Below are positions 36,543 to 45,507 of a stretch of DNA of 64,000 bases, piece by piece. The notes beneath the pieces were generated by a model, which was not told where the DNA came from, did no database searches, and saw only the letters and a list, made by a program, of their open reading frames with translations. The stretch spans positions 1 to 64,000 of the forward strand of contig CAJTZW010000007.1 in NCBI GenBank assembly GCA_910584305.1. The letters run 5' to 3'. The stretch is from an uncultured Bacilli bacterium. GTDB taxonomy: Bacteria; Bacillota_I; Bacilli_A; RF39; UBA660. Position numbers and translations under genes: made by a program. Every line of letters starts with the position of its first letter. Within the stretch, counting starts at the first letter, position 1.

Positions 36543-37667
36543 TACTGTAATGATAAATGGATCTGCATACGTCCCACTACCACTTTTCTCTGATGATACA
36601 ATATTTAGTACGTAATGAATATTATGAAGTGCATTTATCAAATCTGTCTCATAAGAAAGTCCTTTATTCGCATCAATATACACAACAGACGAAGAAGTCG
36701 TCGTAAGGGTCCATGAATCTGCCATATCCAAATACGTATCTAAAGAACAACTGGATAAAATACCACTACTGCAATCACTATTTATAGAAGCTTCCATATA
36801 CTCACTCATCGAAATAAGACCAATTTCAGAGACAATCTGTGTTTTAGTCTCATACGTTCTTACTGCATTTAAATTTAAAGACTCTATCACATCAATTACC
36901 CCTACATTCCATTTAACATTTTGGTTGGTAATTGAAGGATATAAAGACTTATTTAGATTCTCTGTATACAATGTTGAAACATTAAATCCAATATTGCCAG
37001 ATGCATCCCAAACAGCAGGGCTGTAGTCTACACGGACTAGCTTTAAAGATTTTGTCATTTTATCCAAACTCAGAATTCGATAATAACGATTATCTAATTT
37101 TACATAATTATTGGTAACATTTCCTCTAAATACATATCGGTCTTCCATATCATATAAACCGCTTCCAGTGACTACAACATTTTCATTATCATTTCCAACT
37201 AAATATGAAAAAATAGACTCTCTTTGCTTTGATAAATCTTTCTGCCATACACCTTTTGCATCTTTTTGATAATAATATCCTGCGGGTCCTTGGCTAGCAC
37301 AATCAATATTCCCATCATCATATGTATAAGTATATGACTTATTTGTGGCATCATATGCAACCTCAATACAACCATACATAGCCTCTCCTGTTTTTGGGTT
37401 ATTTATCTTTTCCCTTGACAAATAATCCAAATCCTGCAACATTTTTACAGAAACAAAAGAGGAATTTAAATATTCACTATCAAGTAAACTGGTAGAATCC
37501 GTTGCCCACTTTTTAGCAGCAAGCTCAATGTTCTGAACCTGTGTCGTATAAAGACTCTCTTTTGATTCTGATATATTCTTCATAATAGAAGGAACTGCAA
37601 TCAATGCAACAACTCCAATAATAACAATCACCGCCAAAAGCTCTACTAATGTAAATCCCTTTTTCAT
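36540..37667 (-). CDS. Prepilin-like protein with large C-terminal domain
   Basis: 375 residues with a class III signal: MKKG then FTLVELLAVIVIIGVVALIAVP, Glu at +5. Residues ~30-140 are pseudopilin-like helix and linker; residues ~170-375 form a mixed domain with several Cys (CSSGILSSCSLD). A GGAGG site precedes the ATG. It lies just after the PBP gene. Resembles the longer prepilin-like gene at 27329 in its signal and in lacking any pilus-assembly gene nearby. Confidence 0.75.
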   Translation of the reverse strand: MKKGFTLVELLAVIVIIGVVALIAVPSIMKNISESKESLYTTQVQNIELAAKKWATDSTSLLDSEYLNSSFVSVKMLQDLDYLSREKINNPKTGEAMYGCIEVAYDATNKSYTYTYDDGNIDCASQGPAGYYYQKDAKGVWQKDLSKQRESIFSYLVGNDNENVVVTGSGLYDMEDRYVFRGNVTNNYVKLDNRYYRILSLDKMTKSLKLVRVDYSPAVWDASGNIGFNVSTLYTENLNKSLYPSITNQNVKWNVGVIDVIESLNLNAVRTYETKTQIVSEIGLISMSEYMEASINSDCSSGILSSCSLDTYLDMADSWTLTTTSSSVVYIDANKGLSYETDLINALHNIHYVLNIVSSEKSGSGTYADPFIITV

Positions 37668-37723
37668 AAAAGCCTCCTATACTATATATTTATTGTATCA
37701 TGAATTTTAAGTAGTGTAAATCT

Positions 37724-39889
37724 TTATGAAACTTCATATTTCCCACCAAAAGTAACCAAGAGCGAACTATCGGATGAAATCACAGAACCTTCTGGTATAC
37801 TTTGATTTGTTACATATCCATTTCCCTCTAACGTATATGGAATATGTAATAGAGTACAAAGAGAAATCACATCACTTTTACTCCATCCAATAAGATTGGG
37901 CATATTATATATAGAAGAATTGGTAAGAAGAAGTACTTTATCCCCCGCAACAAGGGTTGTCCCTACACTCGGAAATTGATTGATAACACGACTTCCATCT
38001 CCAATTATAATTGGATGTAATCCATATCCTCGCAACTCCTCTACAACAACTTCAATCGATTGGTTGGTATAAGATGAAACCACATACTCACTTACAGTAG
38101 ACGCCTCTTCCCTTTCACTTAAATTTTCATACTTTGCAATACTCTTAATTACATCGGTTACAGCTGTATATACACCCGCACTGGTTCCCCAAAGAGGAGA
38201 TTTCATAGCTGCATATATAATATACTCAGGATCTTCTGCAGGAAACATTCCTGCAAAAGAGAATATATAGTGATTTTCATTGGTTTCTATCACATAAGAT
38301 CCAAGCTCTGCATTATAAATTTGTGAAGTTCCTGTTTTTCCAATTATATTGAGTCCTTCTACATTATAAGCACGCCCTGTCGTTGCACCTATATCATTAC
38401 CATGAATTGTATTATACATAAGTTCACGTATCTTATCTGTAGTAGATTTTTGTACAATAGAATCACTAACTTCAATTTGTCTTTCATAATAAATCTCATT
38501 GGTATCCGGATTTACAATTTGCTTTACAATATGAGGTTTTACCATTTTACCATCATTAGCAACAATCGTTAGAGCCTGTAATTGTTGAATGGCAGTAGTT
38601 GTAATTCCTTGGCCGAATCCAGCATTTGCTACTTCTACCTCATAATTAAAATTAACACGTCCTTTTTGCTCCCTAGAAAGTTCTATTCCCGTAATATCAC
38701 CAAAGCCATATTTTTTAAAACAATCACGGAGTTCATCCTTTGATAAATAAGTACGAATTAAATTGACAATTCCAACATTACTAGAATATTCATATCCTTT
38801 ATCGAAAGTAACTGCTCCCCAACCTATAGTATTCCAATCACGAATTGTCGCATCCGCCACAGAAACACTTCCAGATTGATATAATGCACTTCCATCATAT
38901 TTCCCACTATCAATCGCACACATATATGTATATGTCTTCATAACAGATCCTGGTTCAAATGTCATTGTAACAAGTGGATTCTCGTAATTTACAATATTAC
39001 GAACATTAGGATCAAAAGATGGAGTTGAAGAAGTCGCTAAAATATCACCCGTTTTAGCATTCATTACGGTAAGTTGTAGCCACTCTGGAGAATAGGTAGT
39101 ATTCGAAGCCTTAACCGCACTTTCTACAAACCTCTGCACTGTAGAATCAATCGTTAAATAAATATCATACCCATCAATCGCATCAATTGATACTTCTTTC
39201 GTCCCTGAAATTTTATAGCCATAGCGGTCTTGCTGATATTCCAAATAACCATCGGTTCCCTTTAATAAATCATTATACTTTAACTCAATTCCAAGTTCAC
39301 CAGCAATTTGAATAGAAGAATTATTATTTTCATCTGTAACCTCTGTATCCTTAGCATATCCAATGACATAGGAAGCAAAATCACCATTAGGATAATATCG
39401 TTTTTGGCTCTCTATAAAATCAATTCCAGAAAGATTCAAGCTTTCAATTTCCTCTTTTTTTAACTCAGTAATTCCTCTTCCTCCTGGACCAAGTTCTACC
39501 TGAAATTTATCCATAGACATACGTTCAACTAAAGTAGAGACTTCCATTTCTAGTACAGGTGCCAAAGCCTCTGCTGTCATTTGTACATCCTTTACATAAT
39601 CATCTTTCCTACTTTCACGGCTAGCTTCTAAATAAGCAATCACTGTATAAGAACTGACATTCACTGCTAAAATATTTTGATTCGCATCATACACCGTTCC
39701 GCGGGTAGCAGAAAGTGTTTTCTTTACGGTACTTCTACTTGCCGCAAACTCATCCATATCCTTACCATACACCTTGCCTGATAATGACAAATAAGCAAAT
39801 TGTAGATACAATAAAAAAATACAAAGTAAAAATACACCAAAAACAAATTTTGGAAAATTCCAAGTTTGTGTATTCCTCTTTGTATTCAT
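37724..39889 (-). CDS. Division-type class B penicillin-binding protein with PASTA domain
   Basis: 721 residues. One N-terminal membrane helix (~13-33), a dimerisation domain, then transpeptidase motifs SVMK (SxxK), SSN (SxN) and KTGT. Two PASTA-like segments follow at ~590-720 (VVEELRGYGLHP, NLIGWSKSDVISL). Likely PBP2B/FtsI or SpoVD type that builds septal peptidoglycan. The usual murE, mraY and murD genes do not follow; a prepilin-like gene does. Which of the two subtypes is not clear, so I give no symbol. Confidence 0.88.
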   Translation of the reverse strand: MNTKRNTQTWNFPKFVFGVFLLCIFLLYLQFAYLSLSGKVYGKDMDEFAASRSTVKKTLSATRGTVYDANQNILAVNVSSYTVIAYLEASRESRKDDYVKDVQMTAEALAPVLEMEVSTLVERMSMDKFQVELGPGGRGITELKKEEIESLNLSGIDFIESQKRYYPNGDFASYVIGYAKDTEVTDENNNSSIQIAGELGIELKYNDLLKGTDGYLEYQQDRYGYKISGTKEVSIDAIDGYDIYLTIDSTVQRFVESAVKASNTTYSPEWLQLTVMNAKTGDILATSSTPSFDPNVRNIVNYENPLVTMTFEPGSVMKTYTYMCAIDSGKYDGSALYQSGSVSVADATIRDWNTIGWGAVTFDKGYEYSSNVGIVNLIRTYLSKDELRDCFKKYGFGDITGIELSREQKGRVNFNYEVEVANAGFGQGITTTAIQQLQALTIVANDGKMVKPHIVKQIVNPDTNEIYYERQIEVSDSIVQKSTTDKIRELMYNTIHGNDIGATTGRAYNVEGLNIIGKTGTSQIYNAELGSYVIETNENHYIFSFAGMFPAEDPEYIIYAAMKSPLWGTSAGVYTAVTDVIKSIAKYENLSEREEASTVSEYVVSSYTNQSIEVVVEELRGYGLHPIIIGDGSRVINQFPSVGTTLVAGDKVLLLTNSSIYNMPNLIGWSKSDVISLCTLLHIPYTLEGNGYVTNQSIPEGSVISSDSSLLVTFGGKYEVS

Positions 39890-39902
39890 CTATTTCACCT
39901 CT

Positions 39903-40199
39903 TTAGTCACTCACAATGACAATATTATCATTATTATAAGCAAGTCCCATATCAGAAACAATCCCTTTAATCTTATCAAAAGAAGTAAGTTCATTTACTT
40001 TCATAACTAAACTTTCATTCTTTCTCTCCTGACTCTCGATATCATAACGTATTTTTTCCACACTCATACTCAAATGACTTACTCCAGCACCACAGAATAT
40101 CTTTAATACCATCGTCATACCAAAACAAAACAAAGCACTCACATATAAAAGTCTTTCTCCCTTAGTAATCTTCATTTTTCTTTTCTTCGCTTTTTTCAT
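39903..40199 (-). CDS. ftsL: FtsL-like division protein
   Basis: 98 residues: a very basic N-terminus (KKAKKRKMK), one membrane helix (~18-38) and a coiled-coil outer part. FtsL is poorly conserved; position between rsmH and the PBP gene is the main evidence. It bridges FtsW/PBP2B and DivIC at the septum. Confidence 0.72.
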   Translation of the reverse strand: MKKAKKRKMKITKGERLLYVSALFCFGMTMVLKIFCGAGVSHLSMSVEKIRYDIESQERKNESLVMKVNELTSFDKIKGIVSDMGLAYNNDNIVIVSD

Positions 40200-40200
40200 A

Positions 40201-41124
40201 TTATCCCTCTTTTATTCTCTCTATAACTCTAAGTTTTGCGCTACGTGCACGATGATTTTCTGTAATCTCTTGCGCAGTTGGATCTATCACACCAATTATT
40301 TTAAATTTAGGCATAAACTCCTCTGGAATGACTGGCATCTTCTGTAAATTTTTATCCACAGAACTAACCTCTTTAAAGATTTTCTTGCAGAGTTTATCCT
40401 CAAGTGAGTGAAATGTAATAACACAAATACGTCCCCCAACCGCTAATAAATCTAATGCTTGATATAAAGCAGATTCAAATACTTCTAACTCATGGTTTAC
40501 TTCAATACGAATTGCCTGAAATACCTTTCTAGCAGGATGTTTCTCTAATTTATATTTCATAGGGACACTTTTCTTAATAACCTCCACTAACTCTAATGTT
40601 GTTGTAATTGGTTTTATTTGACGTTCCTTTACAATATTTTTTGCAATACTAGTTGCATACTTCTCTTCACCATATACAGTAAAAATATGAGCTAAATCTT
40701 CAAATGAATACGAATTTACAACCTCATATGCAGAAAGCGATTCCTCCCTGTTCATTCTCATATCCAAACGTGCATCACTATGAAAACTAAATCCACGATA
40801 ATCCTCATCCAGCTGTGGAGAAGATACACCCAAATCAAATAGAATACCATTTACTTTTTCAATGCCACGTTTTGTAAGCTCTTCTTTTATATGAGAAAAA
40901 TTAGAATAAATCAGTTCATAGTTATCTGCAATATTAGAAAGTCTCTTTTGACTACTTTGAAGTGCCTCTGTATCTTGATCAAATGCATAAAGAAAACCGT
41001 TCGGTATACGGTATAAGATTTCACTGCTATGTCCCCCATATCCTAAAGTACAATCTACAACAATACTACCCAAAGACAAATTTAAATTTTCTAAACACTC
41101 TAGCAGTAAAACACTTTTATGCAT
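40201..41124 (-). CDS. rsmH: 16S rRNA (cytosine-1402-N4)-methyltransferase RsmH
   Basis: 307 residues. Family motifs: HKSVLLLECLENL at the start, SAM site DCTLGYGGHS (~24-33), LFDLGVSSPQLD (~97-108), FSFHSDARLDMRM (~112-124), FHSLEDK near 245. Methylates C1402 in the decoding centre. Follows mraZ by 10 bp, the usual head of the dcw cluster. Confidence 0.95.
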   Translation of the reverse strand: MHKSVLLLECLENLNLSLGSIVVDCTLGYGGHSSEILYRIPNGFLYAFDQDTEALQSSQKRLSNIADNYELIYSNFSHIKEELTKRGIEKVNGILFDLGVSSPQLDEDYRGFSFHSDARLDMRMNREESLSAYEVVNSYSFEDLAHIFTVYGEEKYATSIAKNIVKERQIKPITTTLELVEVIKKSVPMKYKLEKHPARKVFQAIRIEVNHELEVFESALYQALDLLAVGGRICVITFHSLEDKLCKKIFKEVSSVDKNLQKMPVIPEEFMPKFKIIGVIDPTAQEITENHRARSAKLRVIERIKEG

Positions 41125-41134
41125 AAAAACACCC

Positions 41135-41569
41135 CTATAAATTTAAATTACTAGAAAACAGATTGTCAGCAATTTCAGAGAAATTCTTTTCATTCTCATC
41201 CATAAACTGATTCCAAATGCTCTCACTCCAGATTTCTAGATGATCATTTACACCGATAATAATACAATCTTTTTCTAGTGAAGCATAATGGATCAGTGGA
41301 CTTGCAATATTGATTCTTCCCTGTTTATCAACATTCATCTCAGTGGCTCCAGATAAGAAGAAACGCATGAAATTACGAGCATCCCTTGTGTTCGGCAAAG
41401 ACTTATATGTATCAATAATGCGTTGCCAATCAACACGTGGATATATAAATAAGCAATGATCAAGACCTCTAGTTACAACAAAGTCATATCCTAATTGTTC
41501 GCGAATTTTTGAAGGCAAAGTCAATCTTCCTTTTTCATCAATCGCATGATGATACTCTCCCATGAACAT
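41135..41569 (-). CDS. mraZ: Transcriptional regulator MraZ
   Basis: 144 residues, start chosen at MFMGEY where the family starts (the frame is open to 41581). Two AbrB-like SpoVT domains: EKGRLTLPSKIRE (~12-24) and KQGRINIASPLI (~85-96). MraZ binds repeats upstream of its own operon. Repeats of the form TGGGN just upstream (GTGGAGATAAGTGGGTG) could be its site. Confidence 0.93.
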   Translation of the reverse strand: MFMGEYHHAIDEKGRLTLPSKIREQLGYDFVVTRGLDHCLFIYPRVDWQRIIDTYKSLPNTRDARNFMRFFLSGATEMNVDKQGRINIASPLIHYASLEKDCIIIGVNDHLEIWSESIWNQFMDENEKNFSEIADNLFSSNLNL

Positions 41570-41612
41570 AAAATCACCCACTTATCTCCACTTTCATCCA
41601 CTGTATACCACT

Positions 41613-41641
41613 ATTTTACATTGTTATTCCCATTTTGTAAA
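41613..41641 (-). promoter_or_regulatory. Promoter of the mraZ operon
   Basis: Minus strand TTTACA (41636-41641), a 17-bp spacer, TAAAAT (41613-41618). Between it and the ATG are spaced GTGG/GTGGG words (AGTGG, AGTGGA, AGTGGAG, AGTGGG) like the repeated MraZ box. Confidence 0.65.
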
Positions 41642-41661
41642 GAGATTTTGTTATGATTCAA

Positions 41662-41694
41662 GAAAAAAAGAAAAAGATATCTTTGAAATATCTC
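41662..41694 (-). terminator. Terminator of the DGR-associated operon
   Basis: Minus strand AGATAT, a 7-nt loop, ATATCT, then TTTTTCTTTTTTTC, four bases after the stop of the vWA gene. It separates the retroelement cluster from mraZ. Confidence 0.7.
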
Positions 41695-41698
41695 CTTT

Positions 41699-43117
41699 CT
41701 ACTTTCTTTTTCCAAAATCTTGGACTTCCTTATATACAAAGTTACATAATTTTGATAGTTGCTCTTTACCTATATAAATAACCCTACCTCCTGGAGGACT
41801 TATTTTATGATTTCCGAAAACAATCCAAATCGCATTCAAATACTGCGTAGGCATAGAGGCATACCCATCTGTAAATATAATCTTATTATCTGCTTTAGTA
41901 AAAGAATTCACAGCCACAGTAAAGTCTGTTCCTCCACCACCCACAAGAGGTATATTATCTATATCACTATTATCCCTCACTTCATAAAAACCATAAAACA
42001 CAGTATCAAAGCATCCAACTTTCATTTTTGAATTTTGTAAAATATTTTTACATTCTCTAAGAAAATTTCTAAGTAACACTTCACTGATAGACCCACTTGT
42101 ATCAAGCAGTATCTCCGTTTCACTAGACTCTATTTCTTCTAAATGTGGTGTCACAACACCATATTCTATCGATGCATTTTGAAATGACCAATCTTCTAAC
42201 CCCTTGACTGTTTTGGATAATAAGGTTGTCCAATCAACAAATGAATCTGCCACACCAATTTCATCTATATTTCTTACAGAAGAATTTGTAGAAATTCCAA
42301 CACCCACAGATTGTTTTGCTAAAGCATTTCTTAATTCCTCCAACTGTTTTTTTCTTTCTACCTTGTTTTGTTTAAAAACCTTTTTTTCTCCTAATTCCGC
42401 TACCTTTTGTACTTGTTCTTTAATTTTCTTTTCTCGCTCATCCTGTAAAGATACTTGTCCATTTTCCTTAGAATCTTCTTTTCTCTGGTTTTTCCTAAAA
42501 ACCTTATCTAAAAAACTACGATTAGAGCTTTGTTGTTTTGGCTCTCCTTTTTCTTTTAAGTTATTATCATCCGGCTGGTTCTTTTGCTTCTGCTTCTCAA
42601 TAGCCTTGTCCCACATACTATGTGAATCATGCCCAACGCAATTATTTCCTTTTTCTGGTGTAGAATTTCTATTTTTAGACAGTGAATTTTCATCATTTTT
42701 GTTTTCCCGTTTTTCTAATAACCGTTGATATAGTTCCTCTGAATCATAATTAAGAGCATCAGAAATCTCAACAACGTTATCCACCAACGTCAATCCATCA
42801 TTCTTTAAAAACGCATTAATCACAGCATCTGTTGCTTTATTCCATGTTTCTTTGTCTTTACCTTCACTTCGATAAATATGATTTAAAGCGACATGGCAGA
42901 CTTCGTGTGCAAAGACAAACACCTGCTCACTTTCTGACAAATTATTTATAAAATCTGGATGATAAAAAATAGTTTCGGCATCTGTTCCTGCCGTCGGATT
43001 TCCATAATCATCTACACAATCCATTGTCTCAACATAATTTAAATTTGCTGTTATACTCCCAAAGATAGGATATTGAACAAGTAATTTACTTTTTATTTTA
43101 TTTATATCAACACTCAT
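41699..43117 (-). CDS. DUF2201-like metallopeptidase/vWA protein
   Basis: 472 residues. The N-terminal ~130 residues contain HEVCH (~71-75) in FAHEVCHVALNHIY, a zinc-peptidase-like motif. A charged linker (~140-270) follows, and then a vWA domain (~330-472) with MIDAS residues DTSGS and later TDG. DUF2201 proteins of this plan are usually encoded beside a MoxR-like AAA+ ATPase, as here, and act as its substrate-binding partner. The gene is the last of the DGR operon, two bases after the 130-residue gene. Confidence 0.8.
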   Translation of the reverse strand: MSVDINKIKSKLLVQYPIFGSITANLNYVETMDCVDDYGNPTAGTDAETIFYHPDFINNLSESEQVFVFAHEVCHVALNHIYRSEGKDKETWNKATDAVINAFLKNDGLTLVDNVVEISDALNYDSEELYQRLLEKRENKNDENSLSKNRNSTPEKGNNCVGHDSHSMWDKAIEKQKQKNQPDDNNLKEKGEPKQQSSNRSFLDKVFRKNQRKEDSKENGQVSLQDEREKKIKEQVQKVAELGEKKVFKQNKVERKKQLEELRNALAKQSVGVGISTNSSVRNIDEIGVADSFVDWTTLLSKTVKGLEDWSFQNASIEYGVVTPHLEEIESSETEILLDTSGSISEVLLRNFLRECKNILQNSKMKVGCFDTVFYGFYEVRDNSDIDNIPLVGGGGTDFTVAVNSFTKADNKIIFTDGYASMPTQYLNAIWIVFGNHKISPPGGRVIYIGKEQLSKLCNFVYKEVQDFGKRK

Positions 43118-43118
43118 T

Positions 43119-43511
43119 TTATATATGTACCATCAATGAATATATATCTTCATCAATAGGATGTTCCTTTAAATTTGAACAAGTAACAAAAATCATACAA
43201 TTTGGTGGCAACTCAAATGTACTAATTTTCTTATATTTTAAAATCTCCAGAAACTTTCTTTGTTCCTCTTTTGGAATTTGATTAATACAGTCAATCACTA
43301 ACAAAGGCACAGCCTGATGTAATACCTCACTATACCATTGGGGCGACATATAATGAACATCCTCATAATGTCCTGACAACAAAGAAACATCACAATTAGC
43401 AGGCAAAACAACTCCCCCCTGAATTGCATTGGCAGAAATATCTTCTAATAGAATTGGAAAAACTCCCGCTTTTACATATTCATTCAAAAATTTTAATCTC
43501 TCATTATTCAT
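43119..43511 (-). CDS. Degenerate AAA-like partner of the MoxR ATPase
   Basis: 130 residues. LLVIDCINQIPKEEQRKFLEIL resembles a Walker B/helix segment and MIFVTCSN a sensor-1 strand, but no P-loop is present, so ATP hydrolysis is unlikely. ATGA overlap with the ATPase gene and a GGGAGGG site argue that it is made in step with it. I infer a pseudo-AAA subunit or adaptor; homology is not proved. Confidence 0.6.
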   Translation of the reverse strand: MNNERLKFLNEYVKAGVFPILLEDISANAIQGGVVLPANCDVSLLSGHYEDVHYMSPQWYSEVLHQAVPLLVIDCINQIPKEEQRKFLEILKYKKISTFELPPNCMIFVTCSNLKEHPIDEDIYSLMVHI

Positions 43512-45127
43512 CGTTTTTGCCCTCCCATCGATAGATGCTCTGCTCGTAACTCAGCAATTCGCTCCAGTCTTTTATCATCTCCATGAACCCAAAGACTATC
43601 GAAAGTTGCCACTATCTCAGGGCCTAACTTTGTTATAAAATTTCTCACAACTTCTAAATTTTCATCTGTAACAAAAGAAAGACCTACCGCTGTCGCATAT
43701 TTCTCTGAAATATCCATATATTGTAACCCTTGATCACTATAATTATTACTTACTATATCCTCTATCGTTATTACTTGTTGCTCACAAAACTTAACAAAAT
43801 CCTTTGTAATTTCCTCACCGACAAGTGCCCTTAGCATATTCGGATTTTTAGTAGTATATAAAACTTTAGAAGCCAGCTCCCATTTTCTTGGATCAGCATT
43901 TGGAGTTTCTCCATTATAAGGTGTTCTAAGCACCTCCTCACCCCTATATGCTACATAAGCATAAATAGCTGGGTGTATTTTTGATTCTAACTCTGTTCTC
44001 TTATAATCAAGTCGCTCATACTCTTCCTTTGGTGTGGCTGCCCATTTAAGCCATCCATCTACTGTAGTAGTAATAAAAACATGGGCCATTCTATTAAATA
44101 ATGGTTGTGGGATTTCTGTTGCAGAAATAGAATCACATTTTTCATTTCCAGCAACAACAACCCTCGCATTTTCTGGTAGTTGCCACTTCCCATCTAGTTC
44201 CCTATCTAACACTAAGTTAAATGCTAAATTAAGTATATAATTCGATTTTACATTTGAAATTTCATCTAAAAACAATATATGAATTTTATCAGGTTCTTTC
44301 TCACATTTTTCTTCTAATCGCTTTAACCATGTAGGCTTAATATCCATCATTTCACCCGTTTGTTGGTTATACACAGATTTTCCTGCAAAAGAATCTGGAT
44401 TTGCTGTTATCAAATACACAATTTCTGGATTTGGATCAAGTTGCTTCACTCTCGCACTCTTTCCCTCACTCGATCTACCATGTAAAAATACAGTAACTCC
44501 ACCTTCTACAGATCCTTTAATGATATCTTCTTCACTTACCTCGCTGAAATCAAAGCCATATGGATTTTGTTTCCTATACGACGTTGTAGTTTCCTTTGAT
44601 TGCGTATTAACTACATTAGAAAACGTCAATTCATTATGTTGAAACAAATCTTTTGATAAGTAATCATTCATAAATTTTTTAATATCCGTTGTATTAAAAT
44701 TTTTTGTCTTATAATCACTCTCACGGTTAAATTGTACACCTGCAAAAATTAGCTTTTCCATCAACATAATCTTATACTTTTCATCTATCAACCATTTGAC
44801 TGGCTGTACTTCTATCCAAACAAAATCTCCATCTTGATACTGCTCACCATTTGAAAGTGTAAATTTTTCCCCATCATAATAAGAGTTAGCCTTTACTCTA
44901 ACATACTTTTTACCATCATATTCATACTCAATATGTTCTTGTGCTAAAAAAGCACTATCATATTCATCATTTTTCCGTGAATCTGTTGTATATATATTTC
45001 CTGTTTTATTTAAAAATCCAGCATGTAATGCAGTTTCCAAACGATTCTGTAATAATTTAGAAACCGCTGTCTGTGGATAATAGCCATATTCTACCTCTAA
45101 TATTTCATCTTTTCCTCGCCCACTCAC
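43508..45127 (-). CDS. MoxR-like AAA+ ATPase, C-terminal part of the split DGR target
   Basis: 539 codons from a GTG without a good ribosome-binding site. Residues ~1-160 look like a C-lectin/DUF6273-like domain (EVEYGYYPQ, YDGKKYVRVK, VQPVKWLIDE, FNTTDIKKFMNDYL). The AAA+ module follows: Walker A GRSSEGKS (217-224), Walker B HILFLDE (283-289), sensor-1 VAGNEK (325-330), arginine finger in PLFNRM. The frame is continuous with the ORF ending at 45224 (99 bases between the stop and this start, 33 codons), interrupted only by TGA 45224-45226 and TAG 45206-45208, both within the variable repeat. I infer one original protein of ~645 residues starting at 45451. Internal GTG initiation or readthrough could still give product. 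Confidence 0.8.
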   Translation of the reverse strand: MSGRGKDEILEVEYGYYPQTAVSKLLQNRLETALHAGFLNKTGNIYTTDSRKNDEYDSAFLAQEHIEYEYDGKKYVRVKANSYYDGEKFTLSNGEQYQDGDFVWIEVQPVKWLIDEKYKIMLMEKLIFAGVQFNRESDYKTKNFNTTDIKKFMNDYLSKDLFQHNELTFSNVVNTQSKETTTSYRKQNPYGFDFSEVSEEDIIKGSVEGGVTVFLHGRSSEGKSARVKQLDPNPEIVYLITANPDSFAGKSVYNQQTGEMMDIKPTWLKRLEEKCEKEPDKIHILFLDEISNVKSNYILNLAFNLVLDRELDGKWQLPENARVVVAGNEKCDSISATEIPQPLFNRMAHVFITTTVDGWLKWAATPKEEYERLDYKRTELESKIHPAIYAYVAYRGEEVLRTPYNGETPNADPRKWELASKVLYTTKNPNMLRALVGEEITKDFVKFCEQQVITIEDIVSNNYSDQGLQYMDISEKYATAVGLSFVTDENLEVVRNFITKLGPEIVATFDSLWVHGDDKRLERIAELRAEHLSMGGQKR

Positions 45128-45168
45128 TCCGTTCGTGGAGATTGTAGATAAATTAGAGAACGGTAAAG

Positions 45169-45242
45169 CTGGGCGACCACACCCAAATCGTTTAATGACT
45201 CTAGTCTAGATACTAGTTCCAATTCAGTAAACGACGCGCGCG
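45169..45242 (-). repeat. DGR variable repeat (VR)
   Basis: A 74-bp segment inside the target frame that matches the template repeat at 46760-46833 with 10 mismatches. Read on the coding (minus) strand, every mismatch is an A in the template changed to T, G or C here; none of the 47 other positions differs (hand count). The conserved GC-rich 3' end (GGGTGTGGTCGCCCAG) is the probable initiation site for mutagenic homing. The frame contains TGA (45226-45224) and TAG (45208-45206). Confidence 0.93.
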
Positions 45243-45451
45243 TCATTATCACCGTCATCAGTTTTTGTCCAATACCAGCCTGTACGGCTTTCTAATGAAG
45301 TATCTCCATTATAGTGATATCCACTAGACACATAACCACCTAAAAGAATTGCAAAATCTGTGATTGCTGCACTTGTTCCCCTTTTTTGAATAACATCTAA
45401 TGCTTGTGTTCCAAATATTTGTTCCTCTGTTAAAAACGTAAAATCATTCAT
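45224..45451 (-). CDS. DGR target protein, N-terminal C-lectin-like part ending in the VR
   Basis: 75 residues from ATG 45449-45451, preceded by GGTGAT (the frame is open to 45523 from a TTG). It has the DGR-target pattern: FLTEEQIFG, TDFAILLGG, then RTGWYWTKTDDGDNDARVV, after which the variable repeat begins. The frame stops at TGA within the variable repeat, 11 codons before the repeat's AAA/CGA block. In an intact allele translation would continue into the ATPase. Such C-lectin folds display variable ligand-binding residues. Confidence 0.75.
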   Translation of the reverse strand: MNDFTFLTEEQIFGTQALDVIQKRGTSAAITDFAILLGGYVSSGYHYNGDTSLESRTGWYWTKTDDGDNDARVVY

Positions 45452-45507
45452 ACGTAAATCACCAACCTCATAATAACATAATTTTCTGAAATAGAAAATA
45501 CAATCTT

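Noticed and set aside
42204..42728. 174-codon plus-strand ORF
   Set aside because: Antisense to the charged linker of the vWA gene; Ser/Phe/Cys-rich composition typical of a shadow frame and no ribosome-binding site.
45129..45163. CCGTTC/GAACGG inverted repeat 3' of the VR
   Set aside because: DGR targets often have a hairpin near the homing site, but this one has only six pairs and a 23-nt loop, so I do not claim it is functional.
45206..45226. Alternative genetic code (TGA read as Trp)
   Set aside because: TGA is the real stop of several genes here (queH, the MoxR-like ATPase, spoIIID, cdd), TAG is also in the repeat and TAA in the template, so recoding one codon would not restore the frame. 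The standard bacterial code fits.
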